DNA of 54,331 bases from positions 1 through 54,331 of the forward strand of contig JACPSR010000142.1 of NCBI GenBank assembly GCA_016193175.1, given 5' to 3'. Shown here piece after piece: positions 23,300-31,712 of the stretch. The DNA is from Candidatus Omnitrophota bacterium. Lineage in GTDB: Bacteria > Omnitrophota > Gorgyraeia > Aquiviventales > Aquiviventaceae. The stretch's first letter is position 1. Every line of letters begins with the position of its first letter. Position numbers and translations under genes: made by a program. Under the pieces are notes generated by a model. That model made no database searches. It saw only the letters and a program-made list of their open reading frames with translations, and was not told the DNA's origin.

Positions 23300-24464
23300 G
23301 ATCGAAACCTGTCCCGTGTGTGACACGGTGTTGCAAGAGCCGGTCTGGGTGCTCGAGCGCGTGCCCATCCTCCCGATGCTACGGCTTGACGAGTTGCCAC
23401 AGGCGGACCATTTCGCCACGCTCGAGGTGGTCCGGTGCCAGATGTGCGGCCATCTGTACAACCGGGCATACCATGCGGCCCTGGCCGACCGCATGTATCG
23501 CGGCGAGCTCTTGAGTAATGTGCCGGTGCATGTGACCATGACGAAGAACCTCGAGCAGATAGCGGACTGGATCGGTCGGTCCCAGTACGCGGACAAGCGG
23601 GTAATCGAGATCGGCGCAGGGAGCGGGCATCTGGCCCGCATCCTGGCACAGGTGGCCACGCAGGTACAGATCTTTGAGCCGTGCCGGGGTCTGCGAGCCG
23701 AGATGCTGCCGGAAGCGAACATCACCGTGATCCACGAGCCCTTTTCGTCGTCCGCCGTCGATCGGCCAGCGGACCTCATCGTCTGCCGCCAGGTGTTGGA
23801 GCATGTCGCGGATCCATTGGCGATGCTGCGGGACATCCGCGCGGCGCTCTCGGCGACGGGGTCGATCTATCTGGAAGTCCCTCGCGCAGAGTACATCGAA
23901 GAGCACGCCGCATTATTTGATCTCCATTACGCCCACGTCCAGTACTTTCACGAGCCGAACCTATTGAGATTGGCGGCCCGGGCCGGGTTCCAGGTCGTAC
24001 AGTCCTGGTGCCTCAAACAGGGGCATGACATGGGGGTCTTGTTGCGTCCACAACATTCTGTGACCGCGCAGGGGTTGGGCTTGGTCACGCACGACGCGGA
24101 GGGATTGCGTAGAGGTCTTGAGGGTCGTCGGGCTCTGGGCCACGCCTGGTTGAACTCGTTGGAGGGGACAGTCAGTCTCTACGGTGCTACGGCACAAGGC
24201 GTGGCGTTCCTTCACGTCTTCCAGTCTCATCGTCGATTTACGGCCGTCGCCGACGATAACCCTGCCTACGCGGGGTACGCGCTCTACACCACTGGACAAT
24301 CCGTTCCAATCGTGGATCCAACCCATGAGGCCATTCGCCGTTCCGATCATCTCATTATCACGGCCTACCTCCATGATGAGATCATTGCGGAGCGGTTGAG
24401 AGCCATCGGGTTCTCGGGCCGGATCTTCAGTATCAGGGAAGAAGCGCTGGCTCCTGCAGCATGA
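23298..24464 (+). CDS. Zinc-ribbon sugar C-methyltransferase-like protein (Methyltransf_13/14 type)
   Basis: The protein has 388 residues. An N-terminal four-Cys ribbon (CPVCD, CQMCG) is followed by the SAM motif VIEIGAGSGHLARIL near residue 95 and VLEHVADP. The C-terminal unit (TVSLYGATAQGVAFLHV, then VADDNPAYAGYALY) matches the second Rossmann domain of TylC3/NovU-type C-methyltransferases. The family's HEH dyad is changed to HYAHVQYF, so activity may differ. The start codon comes from a solo palindromic arm. No other gene lies within 20 bases upstream, suggesting co-transcription with the radical SAM gene. Confidence 0.82.
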   Translation: MIETCPVCDTVLQEPVWVLERVPILPMLRLDELPQADHFATLEVVRCQMCGHLYNRAYHAALADRMYRGELLSNVPVHVTMTKNLEQIADWIGRSQYADKRVIEIGAGSGHLARILAQVATQVQIFEPCRGLRAEMLPEANITVIHEPFSSSAVDRPADLIVCRQVLEHVADPLAMLRDIRAALSATGSIYLEVPRAEYIEEHAALFDLHYAHVQYFHEPNLLRLAARAGFQVVQSWCLKQGHDMGVLLRPQHSVTAQGLGLVTHDAEGLRRGLEGRRALGHAWLNSLEGTVSLYGATAQGVAFLHVFQSHRRFTAVADDNPAYAGYALYTTGQSVPIVDPTHEAIRRSDHLIITAYLHDEIIAERLRAIGFSGRIFSIREEALAPAA

Positions 24465-24492
24465 GCCTCCCCATGAGGGGTCTTGCGGCCAG

Positions 24493-25713
24493 ATGCAGTC
24501 GGTCGGCTATTGGGGTGTTCGCATTGGTATGGGCGCCGCGGTGGAATTGAACGCAACGAGAGGAGCACCCCATGGGGCATCTGAGGTCCCGTGGTGGAGA
24601 ACCTCATTCGGTCAGGAAGAAATTCAGAGATTGCAAGAGGCCATTCGGGCTGAACACATTAGCCAGGGACCCGTGACCGCGCAGTTTGAGACGCGGATGG
24701 CGGAGGCTCTCCACGTGCCGTACGCTGTGGCAACGACCAGTGGGAGCGTCGCCCTCCTGATGGCCCTCATGGCCCTTGGTGTGGGGCGCGATGATGAAGT
24801 GATCCTCCCTAATCGGACGTTCATCGCGACGGCTCACGCTGTGCTGCTTGCCGGAGCCAGTGTGGTCTTGGTCGATGTGCGGCCGGATATCCCTGTCATG
24901 GACATCTCACGACTCAGGCAGAAGATTACGCCACGGACCAAAGCCATCATCCCCGTGCATCTCAATGGACGAGCGGTTGATCTGGAGGCGGTCCAGAGCG
25001 TCGCGAGGGAATACCACCTGCACGTGATCGAGGATGCTTGCCAGGCACTCTTTTCGAGAAGTGCCGCTGGATTCTTGGGGACTCAGTCGGACGCCGGCTG
25101 CTTCTCACTGGGGATGAACAAGCTGATGTCAACAGGTCAAGGTGGCCTCATCGTCACGAGGAATCCAGAGACGTATGAACGGTTGAAGCTCATCCGCAGT
25201 CATGGCGTGACGGACACCTTCGTCGCGACGTATCGCCAGATTGGGTGCAATTTCAAATTCACGGATTTGATGGCTTCTGTCGGTTTGGTCCAGCTCACCC
25301 GCGTACCAGCCCGAATCGCTCACGTGACCGCGATCTACTCGAAGTACACGGCGGCGGAGATGCCCTTTCTCCGATGGATCCCCGTAGAGGTATCGAAGGG
25401 CGAGCTGCCTCTCTATGCCGAGGCCCGTTGTCGTGACAGGAAGGACCTCGTGGAGTTTCTCGGTTCGCAGGGCATTCAGACGCGGCCATTCCTTCCAGAC
25501 TTGCATCTCTCACCCCATTTGCACAACGGCGGGGTCTTTCCAAACTCGAAGCCCTTCGGGGAGGAGGGATTGTATCTCCCATGCGGACCTGAGCAGCCGC
25601 TGGAGAATATCGACCGTGTCATCGAAGCCTTACGCTTGTATGGGAGGCGTTCATGCGGTTCGTCGTCTTGGGGGCGTCAGAATTCGCCCTCCGCTGTGCC
25701 GGTGCCATTATAG
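24493..25713 (+). CDS. DegT/DnrJ/EryC1/StrS sugar aminotransferase
   Basis: The protein has up to 406 residues. The PLP Lys is present in GMNKLMSTGQGG (Lys210 counted from 24493), the Asp-Ala of IEDACQA is in place, and the family TSGSVALLMALMALGVG and PNRTF segments are clear. It transfers an amino group to a keto-sugar nucleotide. The start is uncertain: 24493, 24529 or a non-ATG codon are possible, since the first conserved residues (PWWRTSFGQEE) begin near 24588. The 3' end runs 61 bases into the formyltransferase gene. The order aminotransferase then formyltransferase fits a 4-formamido-sugar pathway. Confidence 0.85.
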   Translation: MQSVGYWGVRIGMGAAVELNATRGAPHGASEVPWWRTSFGQEEIQRLQEAIRAEHISQGPVTAQFETRMAEALHVPYAVATTSGSVALLMALMALGVGRDDEVILPNRTFIATAHAVLLAGASVVLVDVRPDIPVMDISRLRQKITPRTKAIIPVHLNGRAVDLEAVQSVAREYHLHVIEDACQALFSRSAAGFLGTQSDAGCFSLGMNKLMSTGQGGLIVTRNPETYERLKLIRSHGVTDTFVATYRQIGCNFKFTDLMASVGLVQLTRVPARIAHVTAIYSKYTAAEMPFLRWIPVEVSKGELPLYAEARCRDRKDLVEFLGSQGIQTRPFLPDLHLSPHLHNGGVFPNSKPFGEEGLYLPCGPEQPLENIDRVIEALRLYGRRSCGSSSWGRQNSPSAVPVPL

Positions 25714-26606
25714 ATAGCCGCGCGGAGGTCCGTGCGCTGATTTCGACCCCACCGCACGCACGACCCAACAATTCAACCGACGTGAGCGCATTCGCGAGTG
25801 AGCGGCGCATCCCCTACTACGAGATGGAGGACGTGAACGTGCCTGACAGTGCCAACCTCATCAGGGAGCTGTCACCGGACTATATCTTGTCGGCCTGGCA
25901 TAAGATCCTGAAGCGTGAGATTTTGGGGATTCCTCGGTTCGGCTGTATCGGGACCCACCCGACGGAACTTCCCTTCAACCGCGGGAGGCATCCGCTCCAT
26001 TGGCTCATCGCATTGGGTATCTCGAACACGACGCTGACGTTCTTCCGGATGGATGAGGGCGTTGATTCGGGGAACGTGCTCCTGCAAATCCCCTTTCAGA
26101 TCGCTCCTGACGACTGCATCGACGACGCGGTGTCAGCCATGAACGAGGCGGCGTACGAGGGGACGAAATCCCTCTGTGCGCGTCTCCTCCGCGACCCTGA
26201 CTACGCGGGGACCAAACAGGACCACACCGTGGCAAACTCTTGGCGGAAGCGGACACCCCACGATGTCACGATCGACCTGCGGATGTCGGCGGACATAATT
26301 CGGAGGACCATCCAATCCTTCGCACCGCCCTACCCGTGCGCAAACCTCCTCTTCGAGGGCCACATGATCAAAGTCTCCAGGGCGTCCATTGCCGCGCTCA
26401 CGACGGAACTCGCTCCTGATCAACTTCGTCGCCTGGAACCAGGACGGGTTATCGCTGTTGCAGGGAATACCGTGAGAGTCAAAGTGGATGACGCCATTAT
26501 GGATCTTGAATGCCGGGGGCCCCTGCCCTCACGTGTGTTCGAGGCAAAGTATATTCACCCCCCTTCGAAATATCTCGCCGAATGGCCTCGGGTGTTGGCC
26601 GCATAG
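25653..26606 (+). CDS. Sugar N-formyltransferase-like protein (methionyl-tRNA formyltransferase fold)
   Basis: The protein has 317 residues. The N-terminal formyl-transferase domain carries FRMDEGVDSGNVLLQ with the catalytic Asp, and CIGTHPTELPFNRGRHPLHW with the catalytic His. The Asn that normally sits two residues before that His (N-x-H) is Gly here. The C-terminal OB-like domain (residues 225-300) matches the Fmt/ArnA C-domain. The neighbouring aminotransferase suggests formylation of an amino-sugar with N10-formyl-tetrahydrofolate. The missing Asn might alter or weaken the reaction. Confidence 0.8.
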   Translation: MRFVVLGASEFALRCAGAIIDSRAEVRALISTPPHARPNNSTDVSAFASERRIPYYEMEDVNVPDSANLIRELSPDYILSAWHKILKREILGIPRFGCIGTHPTELPFNRGRHPLHWLIALGISNTTLTFFRMDEGVDSGNVLLQIPFQIAPDDCIDDAVSAMNEAAYEGTKSLCARLLRDPDYAGTKQDHTVANSWRKRTPHDVTIDLRMSADIIRRTIQSFAPPYPCANLLFEGHMIKVSRASIAALTTELAPDQLRRLEPGRVIAVAGNTVRVKVDDAIMDLECRGPLPSRVFEAKYIHPPSKYLAEWPRVLAA

Positions 26607-26621
26607 GAGGGAGGCCCGCCC

Positions 26622-27956
26622 ATGGGTGGAGAGACGCACATCGAGCCGTCGAAATCCCTGGAGACTGTGATGCCTCGCGCCTCCCTGGTTGTTGAGGCGA
26701 GTACGATCATCTCCCGTCGCGAGAACTGCCGCTTGTGCGGCGAGCCAAATCCGGAACGCGTGTGGCGGCTCGCACCGACGCCAATCGGCGATGCCTACAT
26801 CCCAACCGAGGGGCTTGGGGAAACTCAGGGGGTGTACCCCCTCGAGCTCTTCTTATGCCGACGGTGCGGCCATGCCCAATTGCTTGACGTCGTCAGCCCA
26901 GAGGTGCTCTATGGCAACTTCCTGTACGTGACGTCGATTTCACTCGGTTTAGTCGATCACTTTCACCGGTACGCGGACGACGTGCTTCAGCACGTCCATC
27001 TTGCGGAAGGGGCCCTCGCGGTTGACATTGGCAGCAACGACGGCACGTTATTGCGGTCCTTCCAGGAGCGCGGTCTGCGCGTGCTGGGTGTCGACCCAGC
27101 CCGAGAGATCTCCCGCAAAGCGACGCTGTCAGGCGTCGAAACGCTGGCTGCGCTCTTCACCGCTGAGCTGGCGCGACAGATCACGCGTGAACGCGGGCCG
27201 GCGACCATCGTGACAGCGAACAACACGTTTGCCAATGTTGATGATGTGGCCGATTTTGCCGAGGGCATCCGAAACCTCTTGGCTCCCGATGGGGTCTTCG
27301 TCTGCGAGACCGGCTACCTCGCCGATCTCATTCATGAGGGCCTGATCGACAACATCTATCATGAGCACCTGGGCTACTTCTCCGTGAAGCCGCTTGATGC
27401 GTTCTTCCGCCGTCATCATCTGGAATTGATCAACGCCCAGCACGTCTCGACCAAAGGCGGGTCCTTGCGCGTCATCGTGCAGCGAGCCGGTGGCCCGCGG
27501 CCGGTGTCCCCCTCTGTCAGGCACCTGATCGATGCTGAGATCCACCGTGGCATCGATCGGCCTGATGCCTTCAAGGAGCTAGCAGCTCGAATCGATCGCG
27601 TCAAGGACAGGCTGACCGGCCTGCTGCGCGACCTCAAGGTGCACGGAAAGATGCTCGCAGGATACGGGGCCTCGGTCGGCGTCACGACCCTGCTGTACTA
27701 CTTCGGTCTCGGTGACTCGCTGGACTTTCTTATCGATGATAATCCGGCGAAGCATGGCCGGTTTAGCCCAGGCTATCACCTCCCGGTACTGCCCCCAGCG
27801 GTCCTCTACCACCGGAAGCCGGACTACCTCCTCCTCCTCGCGTGGCGGTACGCCGAGCCCATCATGAAGAGGCATCAGGCGTATCTGGACCATGGCGGGC
27901 GTTTCATCATCCCTCTGCCCGAACTCCAGGTGGTGGGACCACGAGGTGAGCCGTGA
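26622..27956 (+). CDS. Sugar C-methyltransferase (TylC3/NovU-type, three domains)
   Basis: The protein has 444 residues. The N-terminal zinc site has CRLCG and CRRCG (residues 34-86), then the SAM motif AVDIGSNDGTLLRSF near residue 134. The catalytic IYHEHLGYFSVKPL dyad follows, and a C-terminal Rossmann unit (KMLAGYGASVGVTTLLYY, FLIDDNPAKHGRFSPGYHLPV). This is the family that adds methyl to C3 or C5 of 4-keto sugars. The gene has AGGAGGGAGG upstream (26607-26616). Directly after the N-formyl module, it likely works on a related sugar. Confidence 0.9.
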   Translation: MGGETHIEPSKSLETVMPRASLVVEASTIISRRENCRLCGEPNPERVWRLAPTPIGDAYIPTEGLGETQGVYPLELFLCRRCGHAQLLDVVSPEVLYGNFLYVTSISLGLVDHFHRYADDVLQHVHLAEGALAVDIGSNDGTLLRSFQERGLRVLGVDPAREISRKATLSGVETLAALFTAELARQITRERGPATIVTANNTFANVDDVADFAEGIRNLLAPDGVFVCETGYLADLIHEGLIDNIYHEHLGYFSVKPLDAFFRRHHLELINAQHVSTKGGSLRVIVQRAGGPRPVSPSVRHLIDAEIHRGIDRPDAFKELAARIDRVKDRLTGLLRDLKVHGKMLAGYGASVGVTTLLYYFGLGDSLDFLIDDNPAKHGRFSPGYHLPVLPPAVLYHRKPDYLLLLAWRYAEPIMKRHQAYLDHGGRFIIPLPELQVVGPRGEP

Positions 27957-28381
27957 CGATGGTCAAGCGACTCTCCCACGTCTGTCTGAGCACGCCTGAC
28001 TTGCGTCAGACGATACAATTTTACTGCGGCCTCCTCGGTTGTACCGTGATCCATGAGTTCAGGAATCATGAGGGGGAGTTATACGGCGTGTTCCTCCTGG
28101 TGAAGAACGGGACGTTCCTGGAATTCTTTAAGACCCAGGAGCGACGGCAGACAGGTGGGGCGTTCCGACATCTCTGTTTCGAAGTGGAGGATATCCACCG
28201 GTGTGCAGACAGGGTCAGGGAAGCGGGGTTCGCGGTAGAGATCCAGAGAGGGAAAACCGACAGGGCACTCCAGTTCTGCATCGACGACCCTGACGGGAAC
28301 AGAGTCGAGTTCCATCAATACGATCCGCAGGCGGTCCAGTATAAGTACGCCGAGTTGCTCAGCCGCGTTATGTGCAGCTGA
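27953..28381 (+). CDS. VOC-superfamily (glyoxalase/bleomycin-resistance fold) protein
   Basis: The protein has 142 residues from GTG at 27953 (overlapping the upstream stop, GTGA) or 140 from ATG at 27959. Two beta-alpha-beta-beta-beta repeats are visible: LSHVCLSTPDLRQTIQFYCGLLG and RHLCFEVEDIHRCADRVREAG. The C-terminal IDDPDGNRVEFHQYD matches VOC proteins. Metal ligands probably include His near residue 9, a mid-protein Glu and the last Glu. VOC enzymes include epimerases, dioxygenases and fosfomycin resistance proteins; in a sugar cluster an epimerase-like role is possible but unproven. Confidence 0.8.
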   Translation: MTMVKRLSHVCLSTPDLRQTIQFYCGLLGCTVIHEFRNHEGELYGVFLLVKNGTFLEFFKTQERRQTGGAFRHLCFEVEDIHRCADRVREAGFAVEIQRGKTDRALQFCIDDPDGNRVEFHQYDPQAVQYKYAELLSRVMCS

Positions 28382-28411
28382 GCCGTTCGCTTCACATAGG
28401 GGGAGAACGTC

Positions 28412-29515
28412 ATGATAAAGGTGCTCGTCATCGGCGGGGGATTTGCGGGCTGCTGCGCGTCCCACCTGCTTTCGCAAAAGGGCTGGCACGTCACGCTGAT
28501 TGAAACGGCGCCGTTCCTAGGGGGCGGCTGTAAAACCTTCTTTTACGGGGGGCACCCCTTTACGTACGGACCGCGGCACTTCCTGACCAAGGACGAACGG
28601 CTCTTTGAGTTTCTCAACCAATACGTCCCGATGCGACGCTTTCCAGGACACGAGTTTCTGACGTACGTTGAGCGGGACCCCGGGTTCTATCACTTCCCGA
28701 TCCACCGGGACGACATCGAGCTGATGCCGGATCGCGACAAGATCCTCGGGGAGCTCCAGGGGCTCGACGGCGTGGAGGGAGCCCGGAATCTGGAGGAGTT
28801 CTGGCTGCGCTCGGTGGGATCGACCCTCTACAGCAAGTTCGTGGAAACCTACTCCAAGAAGATGTGGGACATCCCATCGAACACCGAGATCACCGACTTC
28901 GTCTTCACGACCAAAGGTGTGGCCCTCAAGACCGGCCCGAAGGCGGCATGGACGGAAGCGATCTCAGCCTTTCCGATGAAGATCAACGGCTACGATGACT
29001 ATTTCGAGATTGCGACGCGCGACGTTAGCGTCCACCTGAAGACAACGATCGACGCCTTCGACGTTGAGCACCATCGGGTGAACATTGAGGGGGTCTGGCA
29101 GACCTACGACCTCATCGTCAGCAGCATCTCACCGGAGATCATCCTCAACAATGCGTTCGGACCGCTGCGCTGGATCGGGCGCGACTTCTTCAAGATCGTC
29201 CTCCCGGTACCAGAGGTGTTCCCCCCGAACGTCTTCTTCCTCTACTATGCCAACCAGGAGCCCTTCACGCGGATCGTGGAGTACAAGAAGTTCTACCAGT
29301 ACGAGGCGCCGACCACCCTGCTGGGCCTGGAGATCCCGTCGTTCAACAACAAACTCTATCCCTATCCGGCGCGCCAGGATCAGGAGCGGGCCCAGCGGTA
29401 CCTGGACGCCCTGCCTCCGAAGGTCTTTTCCATCGGGCGGGCCGGGGTCTACCGGTATATCGACATTGACGACATCATTGCCCAATGCCTGGACCTGGCC
29501 AAACGAGTCTCGTAG
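28412..29515 (+). CDS. glf: UDP-galactopyranose mutase-like flavoenzyme
   Basis: The protein has 367 residues, the length of E. coli Glf. The FAD motif VIGGGFAGCCAS is at residues 6-17, and GGGCKTFFYGG, TYGPRHFLTKDE and YSKKMWDIP all match the family's FAD and UDP-sugar segments. The C-terminal FSIGRAGVYRYIDIDD fits the typical Glf end (GRLGxYxYxDMD). It interconverts UDP-galactopyranose and UDP-galactofuranose. Some homologues act on other UDP- or dTDP-sugars, so galactofuranose is the likeliest but not certain product. GGGGGAGA lies upstream of the ATG. Confidence 0.88.
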   Translation: MIKVLVIGGGFAGCCASHLLSQKGWHVTLIETAPFLGGGCKTFFYGGHPFTYGPRHFLTKDERLFEFLNQYVPMRRFPGHEFLTYVERDPGFYHFPIHRDDIELMPDRDKILGELQGLDGVEGARNLEEFWLRSVGSTLYSKFVETYSKKMWDIPSNTEITDFVFTTKGVALKTGPKAAWTEAISAFPMKINGYDDYFEIATRDVSVHLKTTIDAFDVEHHRVNIEGVWQTYDLIVSSISPEIILNNAFGPLRWIGRDFFKIVLPVPEVFPPNVFFLYYANQEPFTRIVEYKKFYQYEAPTTLLGLEIPSFNNKLYPYPARQDQERAQRYLDALPPKVFSIGRAGVYRYIDIDDIIAQCLDLAKRVS

Positions 29516-30723
29516 ACGCACGCCTCGGTGAGTTGAGCGTGGCCGAGTACGATCAGGCTGAGCAAGAGGCCATGGTGCAAACGCCCAATCGGGCCATCAT
29601 GGCGTTCCAGCCGGTCGTCTTCCACCAGTATGGTTATCCCGCGCGCGTCCGAATGGGAGCCGAGTTGTTCAAGTATATCGATGTGATGCATGACCTGCGG
29701 TTTGAAGAGGACTTTCATCAGCTGTTGGGTGGGCTGACGAGGGAGGAGTTTGATCTGCTGCAGCGGCTCACAACGCTCATCTGCCGGTTCAGCGAGGCGC
29801 GGTTTGGGCGCAAGGCGCTGGCGCGCTCAAGCGTGTTGCGCCACCTGTACGTCTTGCGCCACATTCGTTACCTCTCCGGCGGCCGCCCCCTTCGGGTGTT
29901 GGAGATCGGGCCTGGGTGCGGGTACCTGGGTGCCATGCTCATGCTGGAGGGCTATTCCTATGCGGCCATGGATGTCACTCAGGCGTTCTATCTCTACCAG
30001 AACTGGTTTTGGAATTTCATTTCTGATGGACAAGTGACCGAGCTCGCCCGCGACAGCGGCTTAGCACCACGCGAGATGACAGCACCTCAGCCCGGCGGTA
30101 TCCTCCATGTGCCCTGGTGGGAGTTCGTCAGGTCGGCCCTCCGTTCAGGCGCGCCGTTCGATCTAGTGGTCTGCAATCACGCCTTGTGCGAGATGCACCG
30201 TGATAGCCTGGCGTTCATCCTGAAGAGTGCGCGCCGGTTGCTCGATGCCCAAGATGGAAGACCCAAGGCCTTCGTCCTCGAGGGATGGGGGGCGCGCTAC
30301 ATCAGTCTTTCCGAAGCCACCAAGAGTTTCTACCGTGCCGGATTCACCATGGTCCATAATGACGGAGGGATCATCGTCTTCGCGCCCACCGGAACATCGT
30401 GGGCCACCAATGGCCTCCGGTTGCCGCACCACACGCCGTTGAAGCGGCGGTACGTGCGGGGAGTACGGCGCCTGTTGCGACGAGGGATCAATGTGGTGCG
30501 ACGGGCGATGTGGGAGTCGCCGCTGCCCGATATGTCGTACGAGCCTTGCGAGTACCGCGCCTCTGGCAACCCGTTCTCGCGAGCCATTCATGAGGGTCGG
30601 TCGGCTGAGCGTGGCACCAAGACGGTTGGTCTGGAGCAGGTGAACCGGTTCTACACCGAGCTGCTCGGGAGCGAAAATCACCTCAATCCTGATGAGCGGT
30701 TTCTGACGGAGCTGAGACCCTAA
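29485..30723 (+). CDS. SAM-dependent methyltransferase-like protein of unknown substrate
   Basis: The protein has up to 412 residues. The SAM motif is LRVLEIGPGCGYLGAMLMLEGYSY near residue 137, followed by AMDVTQAF and FDLVVCNHALCEMHRDSLAF, all in class I methyltransferase order. A basic C-terminal segment (KRRYVRGVRRLLRRGINVVRR) is unusual and could contact membrane or RNA. The start is unclear: the ATG at 29485 overlaps the mutase gene by 31 bases; a GTG at 29539 or ATG at 29572 are alternatives. It resembles putative sugar O-methyltransferases from O-antigen clusters but I cannot name a target. Confidence 0.7.
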   Translation: MPGPGQTSLVDARLGELSVAEYDQAEQEAMVQTPNRAIMAFQPVVFHQYGYPARVRMGAELFKYIDVMHDLRFEEDFHQLLGGLTREEFDLLQRLTTLICRFSEARFGRKALARSSVLRHLYVLRHIRYLSGGRPLRVLEIGPGCGYLGAMLMLEGYSYAAMDVTQAFYLYQNWFWNFISDGQVTELARDSGLAPREMTAPQPGGILHVPWWEFVRSALRSGAPFDLVVCNHALCEMHRDSLAFILKSARRLLDAQDGRPKAFVLEGWGARYISLSEATKSFYRAGFTMVHNDGGIIVFAPTGTSWATNGLRLPHHTPLKRRYVRGVRRLLRRGINVVRRAMWESPLPDMSYEPCEYRASGNPFSRAIHEGRSAERGTKTVGLEQVNRFYTELLGSENHLNPDERFLTELRP

Positions 30724-30728
30724 AGAGG

Positions 30729-31712
30729 ATGTCCAGTCAGCGGTACGATCCCTCGGCGGTTGGCTCAGACATTCCACGTTCTTGGCGGCAGTACATGGCC
30801 CGGCGGTACGCCTCCTGGGTCATCGCGGCCCTGGGCCTGAACCGACAGGGGTTCCTCTCGACGGAGATCGTGCAGCAAATCCGCCCAATCTGCACGACCC
30901 CAACCCGCAGCGGTCCGCTGCGCTGTGTCGCCGGCCACGGGCGGTTGCGCTGGAGAGCACTGACGTTCTACACCGAGGAGCCGCAGACCATCACGTGGCT
31001 GGACAGCCTGAAAGAGCACGATCTGCTGTGGGATGTGGGAGCGAATGTCGGCCTCTACGCGATCTACGCCGCCAAGGTCGCCCGCTGCAAGGTGGTGGCG
31101 TTTGAGCCGGAGGCGCAGAACTACGCGCTCCTGTTGGAGAACATCGTGCTCAATGGGGTGCAGGCGTTGGTGGACGCCACGAACCTCCCGGTGACGCGGC
31201 AAACGGGTTTCGGCCGGCTCCACGTCCACGCCCTGACGAAGGGAGGAGCCTACAACCAGTTCGAGCTCTCTGGCTCGGCTGCGTCCGGTGGTGATGGAGA
31301 TCGCCTTCCATCGTCGATTCCTGTGACGCAGGTGCAGCTCGGGGTGTCATTGGACGATCTGATCACCACGTTTCAGTTCCCGTGCCCGACACACATCAAA
31401 GTGGATGTGGATGGCAATGAGCCCGACATCATTGCGGGGGCCCAACGTGTGCTGGCGCACCCGAGGTGCCGGAGCGTGCTCGTGGAGGTGCGCCAGGACG
31501 ACGCGGCACACCAGCGGATCATCAAAGTGCTCCAAGGGCTGGGCTACCGCTGCGTCTCGCAGCAGAACAACTGGGATTTCCGCGCGAATCGCGAGCGGGA
31601 GCACCAGCATCCTGCGCTCAATATGATCTTCACAAAGGGTGCTGGTCACGAGGAGAGGGATTGCGCTGCCGTGAGCGGACAAGGAATCTCCAATGGTGAG
31701 GCGTCACACTGA
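30729..31712 (+). CDS. FkbM-family methyltransferase
   Basis: The protein has 327 residues. The FkbM signature region reads DLLWDVGANVGLYAIYAAKV with GLY in motif I, VVAFEPEAQNYALLLENIVLNG follows, and the DDLI...HIKVDVDGNEPDIIAGAQRVL segment with KxDVxGxE is diagnostic. FkbM enzymes O-methylate sugars or polyketides. AAAGAGG lies just before the ATG. The 3' end overlaps the next gene by 20 bases. Together with the gene before it, it provides two different O-methylation options for the glycan. Confidence 0.88.
   Translation: MSSQRYDPSAVGSDIPRSWRQYMARRYASWVIAALGLNRQGFLSTEIVQQIRPICTTPTRSGPLRCVAGHGRLRWRALTFYTEEPQTITWLDSLKEHDLLWDVGANVGLYAIYAAKVARCKVVAFEPEAQNYALLLENIVLNGVQALVDATNLPVTRQTGFGRLHVHALTKGGAYNQFELSGSAASGGDGDRLPSSIPVTQVQLGVSLDDLITTFQFPCPTHIKVDVDGNEPDIIAGAQRVLAHPRCRSVLVEVRQDDAAHQRIIKVLQGLGYRCVSQQNNWDFRANREREHQHPALNMIFTKGAGHEERDCAAVSGQGISNGEASH

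Noticed and set aside
22664-23836. A 390-codon minus-strand frame
   Set aside because: It spans parts of two well-supported plus-strand genes and the gap between them, with low-complexity Arg/Pro/Ser composition and no family features.
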